Shown: in pieces, positions 61,734 through 64,000 of the stretch | Layout: every line of letters starts with the position of its first letter | How positions within the stretch are numbered: the stretch's first letter is position 1 | DNA from: CAVVSD01 sp963837655 | Lineage (GTDB): Bacteria; Actinomycetota; Thermoleophilia; Solirubrobacterales; Solirubrobacteraceae | Assembly (NCBI GenBank): GCA_963837655.1 | Contig: CAWIOK010000006.1 | Span: forward strand, 62,001 to 126,000 | Length of the DNA: 64,000 bases | Direction: 5' to 3' | Notes under the pieces: generated by a model | Database searches by the model: none | The model's input: the letters and a program-made list of their open reading frames with translations, nothing else | Told to the model about the DNA's origin: nothing | Program-made: the position numbers and the translations under genes

Positions 61734-62537
61734 TCAGCCCGCGCCCTCGATGCGCCGCGTCCGCTCGCGCGCGGCGGCGCCGAGGTCGGGGGTGCCCAGG
61801 TCGAGGCCGGGCGGCAGCTCGACGTGCAGCTCTCGCGCGTGGTCCATGCGGACGCGGACGCCGTTCGCGCGGCAGCTGAGCACGTGCCCACCGCGCTGCC
61901 GCGCCGCGTCGGCGACGTGCAGGTGATAGCCGGCAACGTCGAAGCCCTGGGCGTAGCCCGGGAAGCGGAAGCCGACCATCGTGCCCTCGACGTCGTGCAG
62001 GTCGAAGACGTGCTGGCGGTGCGCGACCTCCGTCAACGACGGGTAGGGCGCTGAGAACCGCGGCACGGAGCGGGCCGTGACGACATCGAAGCGACCGTCG
62101 ATGCGCACCGCGCAGATGGGCGCGCCGCGCGGCGCGCGGCGGTTGAGCTCGTGGAGCAGCTCGTCGTACCCGAGCGGGCCGTCGAGCACGAACTCGACAA
62201 TCGGGACGAAGAAGGTCACGACCGCGAACGGAGTCCGCGCACCGGCGTCGACGTCGGACAGGGCGCCGTCGACGTCGGCGCGCAGGAAGCGGCCGTCGAT
62301 CGCGAGCATCTCCCCGTCGAGTCCGTTGAACGTCCCGATCCCCAGGTCACCGTGCTCGGCGAGCTCCGCGAACGTGAGGTCGCCGTCGAAGCGACCGTCG
62401 AACAGCGCGTCGAGGGTCGCGGCCTGGAACACCCGATGCGGCTCGTGGTCGGCGTGCAGGCCCGATCGGCGCACGGCGTCGACGTGCAGCCCGTGTATCA
62501 GGCGGTCGTCGATGATGTCGCCGGCCCGCGGCTCCAC
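61734..62537 (-). CDS. alpha-acetolactate decarboxylase
   Basis: 267 residues from a GTG. Family segments: FQAATLDALFDGRFDGDLTF, EHGDLGIGTFNGLDGEML, TPFAVVTFF and, near the end, zinc-binding GYHLHVADAARQRGGHVLSC. It converts acetolactate to acetoin. About 45 residues precede the usual start of the family, so a later start is possible. A single gene of the acetoin branch, with acetolactate synthase not in view. Diverges from the LanC-like gene across 23 bp. Confidence 0.9.
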   Translation of the reverse strand: MEPRAGDIIDDRLIHGLHVDAVRRSGLHADHEPHRVFQAATLDALFDGRFDGDLTFAELAEHGDLGIGTFNGLDGEMLAIDGRFLRADVDGALSDVDAGARTPFAVVTFFVPIVEFVLDGPLGYDELLHELNRRAPRGAPICAVRIDGRFDVVTARSVPRFSAPYPSLTEVAHRQHVFDLHDVEGTMVGFRFPGYAQGFDVAGYHLHVADAARQRGGHVLSCRANGVRVRMDHARELHVELPPGLDLGTPDLGAAARERTRRIEGAG

Positions 62538-62560
62538 TGCCGCGACGCTACAACGGTTGC

Positions 62561-63754
62561 GTGCTGTTCGATCCCGCCGCCCACGAGCTTCTGACCGAAC
62601 GCCCCTGGAGCCCGTCGGCCGCGCGCGCGGCGGTGCTGGCCATCGTCGCCGACACGGAGCGCGCGTTCGACGCCGATGCGCTGTGGCCGGCGCATCCCCG
62701 TGACGAGGAGGAGGGACCGCTCCCGTCGATCGCCTCGCTGTATCTCGGGGCGAGCGGCACCATCTGGGCGCTCGACGAGCTCGCACGCATGGACCTGGCC
62801 GACCTGCGGCGCAACTGGGCGGCGATGGCGGGCGCCCTGCACGAGCGCTATCGCTTGCATCCCGACTTCCGGGAGGAGACCGGCGGCGCGGTGCCGTCGC
62901 TGTGGATGGGCGAGGCCGGGATCCTGCTCGTCGCGCATCGCCTCGCCCCCGCACGCTGGCAGGCGGAGCGCCTGCTCGCGTGCGTGCTCGCCAACGCCGC
63001 GAACCCGACGAACGAGCTCATGTGGGGCGCGCCGGGCACCATGCTGGCGGCGCAGGTGATGCACGAGCGCACCGGCGCCGCGTCCTGGGCCGACGCGTGG
63101 CGCGCGTCCGCGGACGGGCTCTGGGAGGCCTGGGGGGACCCGGTCTGGGAGCAGGACCTGTACGGCAGGCGCGTTCGCTACCTCGGCCCGGCGCACGGCT
63201 TCGCCGGCAACGTCGCCGCCCTCGCGCGCGGCGACCTGCTGGGCGACGAGCGGCGCGCCGATCTGCAGACGCGCGCGGCAGCGATCGCGCTCGCGTTCGC
63301 CGAGCGCGACGGCGCGCTCGCGCAGTGGCCGGCGGTGGCCGACGCCGACACCCGGGCGTCGCATGTCGTGCGCACGCAGTGGTGCCACGGAGCGCCAGGG
63401 ATGGTCGCGTCGCTGGCCACCGTCGCGCCCGGCGACCGCGACCTCGGCGACGTGCTGATGGCGGGCGGGGAGCTCACGTGGCGGGCGGGCCCGCTGACCA
63501 AGGGTCCCGGCCTCTGCCACGGCACGGCGGGCAACGGCTTCGCGTTCCTGAAGCTGTTTCAACGCACCGGCGACGAGATCTGGCTCGCGCGCGCCCGGGC
63601 CTACGCGATGCACGCCGCCGAGCAGGTCGACCGCGAGCGCCGCCTGTACGGGCAGGGGCGATACACCCTGTGGACGGGCGATCTCGGGACGGCCGTGTAC
63701 CTCGGGCGCTGTCTGGCGGGGACGGCGGGGCTGCCGACGCTCGACGGCGACTGA
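62561..63754 (+). CDS. LanC-like protein
   Basis: 397 residues from a GTG. Alpha/alpha toroid with the lanthionine-cyclase zinc ligands: Cys275 in TQWCHGAPGM, Cys319 and His320 in GLCHGTAGNGFAFL. Repeated Gly motifs of the toroid are also seen (WMGEAGILLVAHRL, MWGAPGTMLAAQVM, AHGFAGNVAAL, WTGDLGTAVYLGRCL). No lanthipeptide precursor or dehydratase lies nearby, so it is more like the stand-alone LanC-like group (glutathione-adduct or unknown chemistry) than a cyclase. Confidence 0.88.
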   Translation: MLFDPAAHELLTERPWSPSAARAAVLAIVADTERAFDADALWPAHPRDEEEGPLPSIASLYLGASGTIWALDELARMDLADLRRNWAAMAGALHERYRLHPDFREETGGAVPSLWMGEAGILLVAHRLAPARWQAERLLACVLANAANPTNELMWGAPGTMLAAQVMHERTGAASWADAWRASADGLWEAWGDPVWEQDLYGRRVRYLGPAHGFAGNVAALARGDLLGDERRADLQTRAAAIALAFAERDGALAQWPAVADADTRASHVVRTQWCHGAPGMVASLATVAPGDRDLGDVLMAGGELTWRAGPLTKGPGLCHGTAGNGFAFLKLFQRTGDEIWLARARAYAMHAAEQVDRERRLYGQGRYTLWTGDLGTAVYLGRCLAGTAGLPTLDGD

Positions 63755-63778
63755 CCCCTACCGTGACGTGAGCGACGC

Positions 63779-64000
63779 ATGACCCTGGTCGACGCACTTC
63801 CCACCCAGCCCAGCGCGGACTCCCTGTTCGACGCGTTCAGCGTCTGGACCGAGGAGCAGGGCCTCAGCCTCTATCCCCACCAGGAGGAGGCGGCGATCGA
63901 GCTGTTCGACGACAACAACGTCGTCCTGGCCACGCCGACGGGCTCCGGGAAGTCGCTCGTCGCGGTCGCGGCGCACTTCGCGGCGCTGGCCGAGGGCCGC
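63779..64000 (+). CDS. DEAD/DEAH-box helicase, N-terminal part (gene runs off the window)
   Basis: 74 codons visible from the ATG at 63779. The Q-like segment GLSLYPHQEEAAIELFDDNNVVL leads into Walker A ATPTGSGKSLVA. The opening LFDAFSVWTEEQGLSLYPHQEEA resembles large actinobacterial superfamily 2 helicases with a C-terminal DUF3516, but the rest is outside the window. Confidence 0.85.
   Translation, partial: MTLVDALPTQPSADSLFDAFSVWTEEQGLSLYPHQEEAAIELFDDNNVVLATPTGSGKSLVAVAAHFAALAEGR

Noticed and set aside
1..64000. CRISPR array
   Set aside because: No series of regularly spaced direct repeats was seen anywhere; the repeated units found are two isolated double-hairpin copies.

Overview
The window looks like a chromosomal segment of a high-GC actinobacterium. 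Codon use is strongly G/C at third positions, GTG starts are frequent, an F420-type LLM oxidoreductase is present, and translation and arginine genes form one long run. Together these point to Thermoleophilia, order Solirubrobacterales (Conexibacter/Baekduia/Patulibacter-like). The placement is inferred from gene content and style, not from a marker comparison.

Layout. 0-1.3 kb: the end of an ECF sigma factor, a truncated VOC gene and remnants. 1.3-6.3 kb: a less GC-rich accessory stretch with an unusual nested palindrome, a secreted modular protein whose C-terminus looks toxin-like, an overlapping small gene, and a tyrosine recombinase with its excisionase beside an Rrf2 regulator. 6.7-14.6 kb: an HDOD-LuxR regulator with a FliA-like promoter, gltX and nfo diverging, an MFS exporter, an LLM oxidoreductase and a histidine kinase/response regulator pair. 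14.6-22.2 kb: dnaE, then two tandem paralogous coiled-coil proteins with SCP2-like modules. 22.3-37.8 kb, all on the minus strand: a putative methyltransferase, thrS, a DUF192 gene, infC-rpmI-rplT, an intrinsic terminator, an rRNA/tRNA methyltransferase, pheS-pheT, argC-argJ-argB-argD-argG and a D-2-hydroxyacid dehydrogenase, mostly joined by 1-8 nt overlaps. 37.8-47.7 kb: assorted enzymes and regulators, including an ECF41 sigma factor with its divergent epimerase target and a consensus ECF41 promoter between them. 47.7-57.3 kb: an ECF42 sigma factor with its DGPF/YCII partner and promoter, a TetR-GAF-PP2C protein, a hydrolase, a TM-helix channel, PRC/DUF2382 stress genes, a PPK2 and an MMPL transporter. 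Almost all of these carry single-base frame breaks that look like sequence errors. 57.2-64 kb: a MarR-controlled MFS exporter, an alpha/beta hydrolase, a truncated haemoglobin, an M48 protease, acetolactate decarboxylase, a LanC-like protein and the start of a large helicase.

Most notable observations: (1) a 50-nt double-hairpin element present twice with identical architecture but compensated sequence, once between argB and argD and once inside the 3' end of thrS, where it encodes the C-terminal tail; (2) a 131-bp nested palindrome in a gene-free region; (3) a candidate secreted toxin with an overlapping partner gene beside an integrase; (4) promoter motifs matching the known ECF41 and ECF42 consensus in front of the expected target genes; (5) a TetR DNA-binding domain fused to GAF and PP2C phosphatase domains; (6) the tandem SCP2-like coiled-coil proteins. 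No rRNA, tRNA or CRISPR array was seen. All function calls rest on reading motifs by eye; no database search was run.
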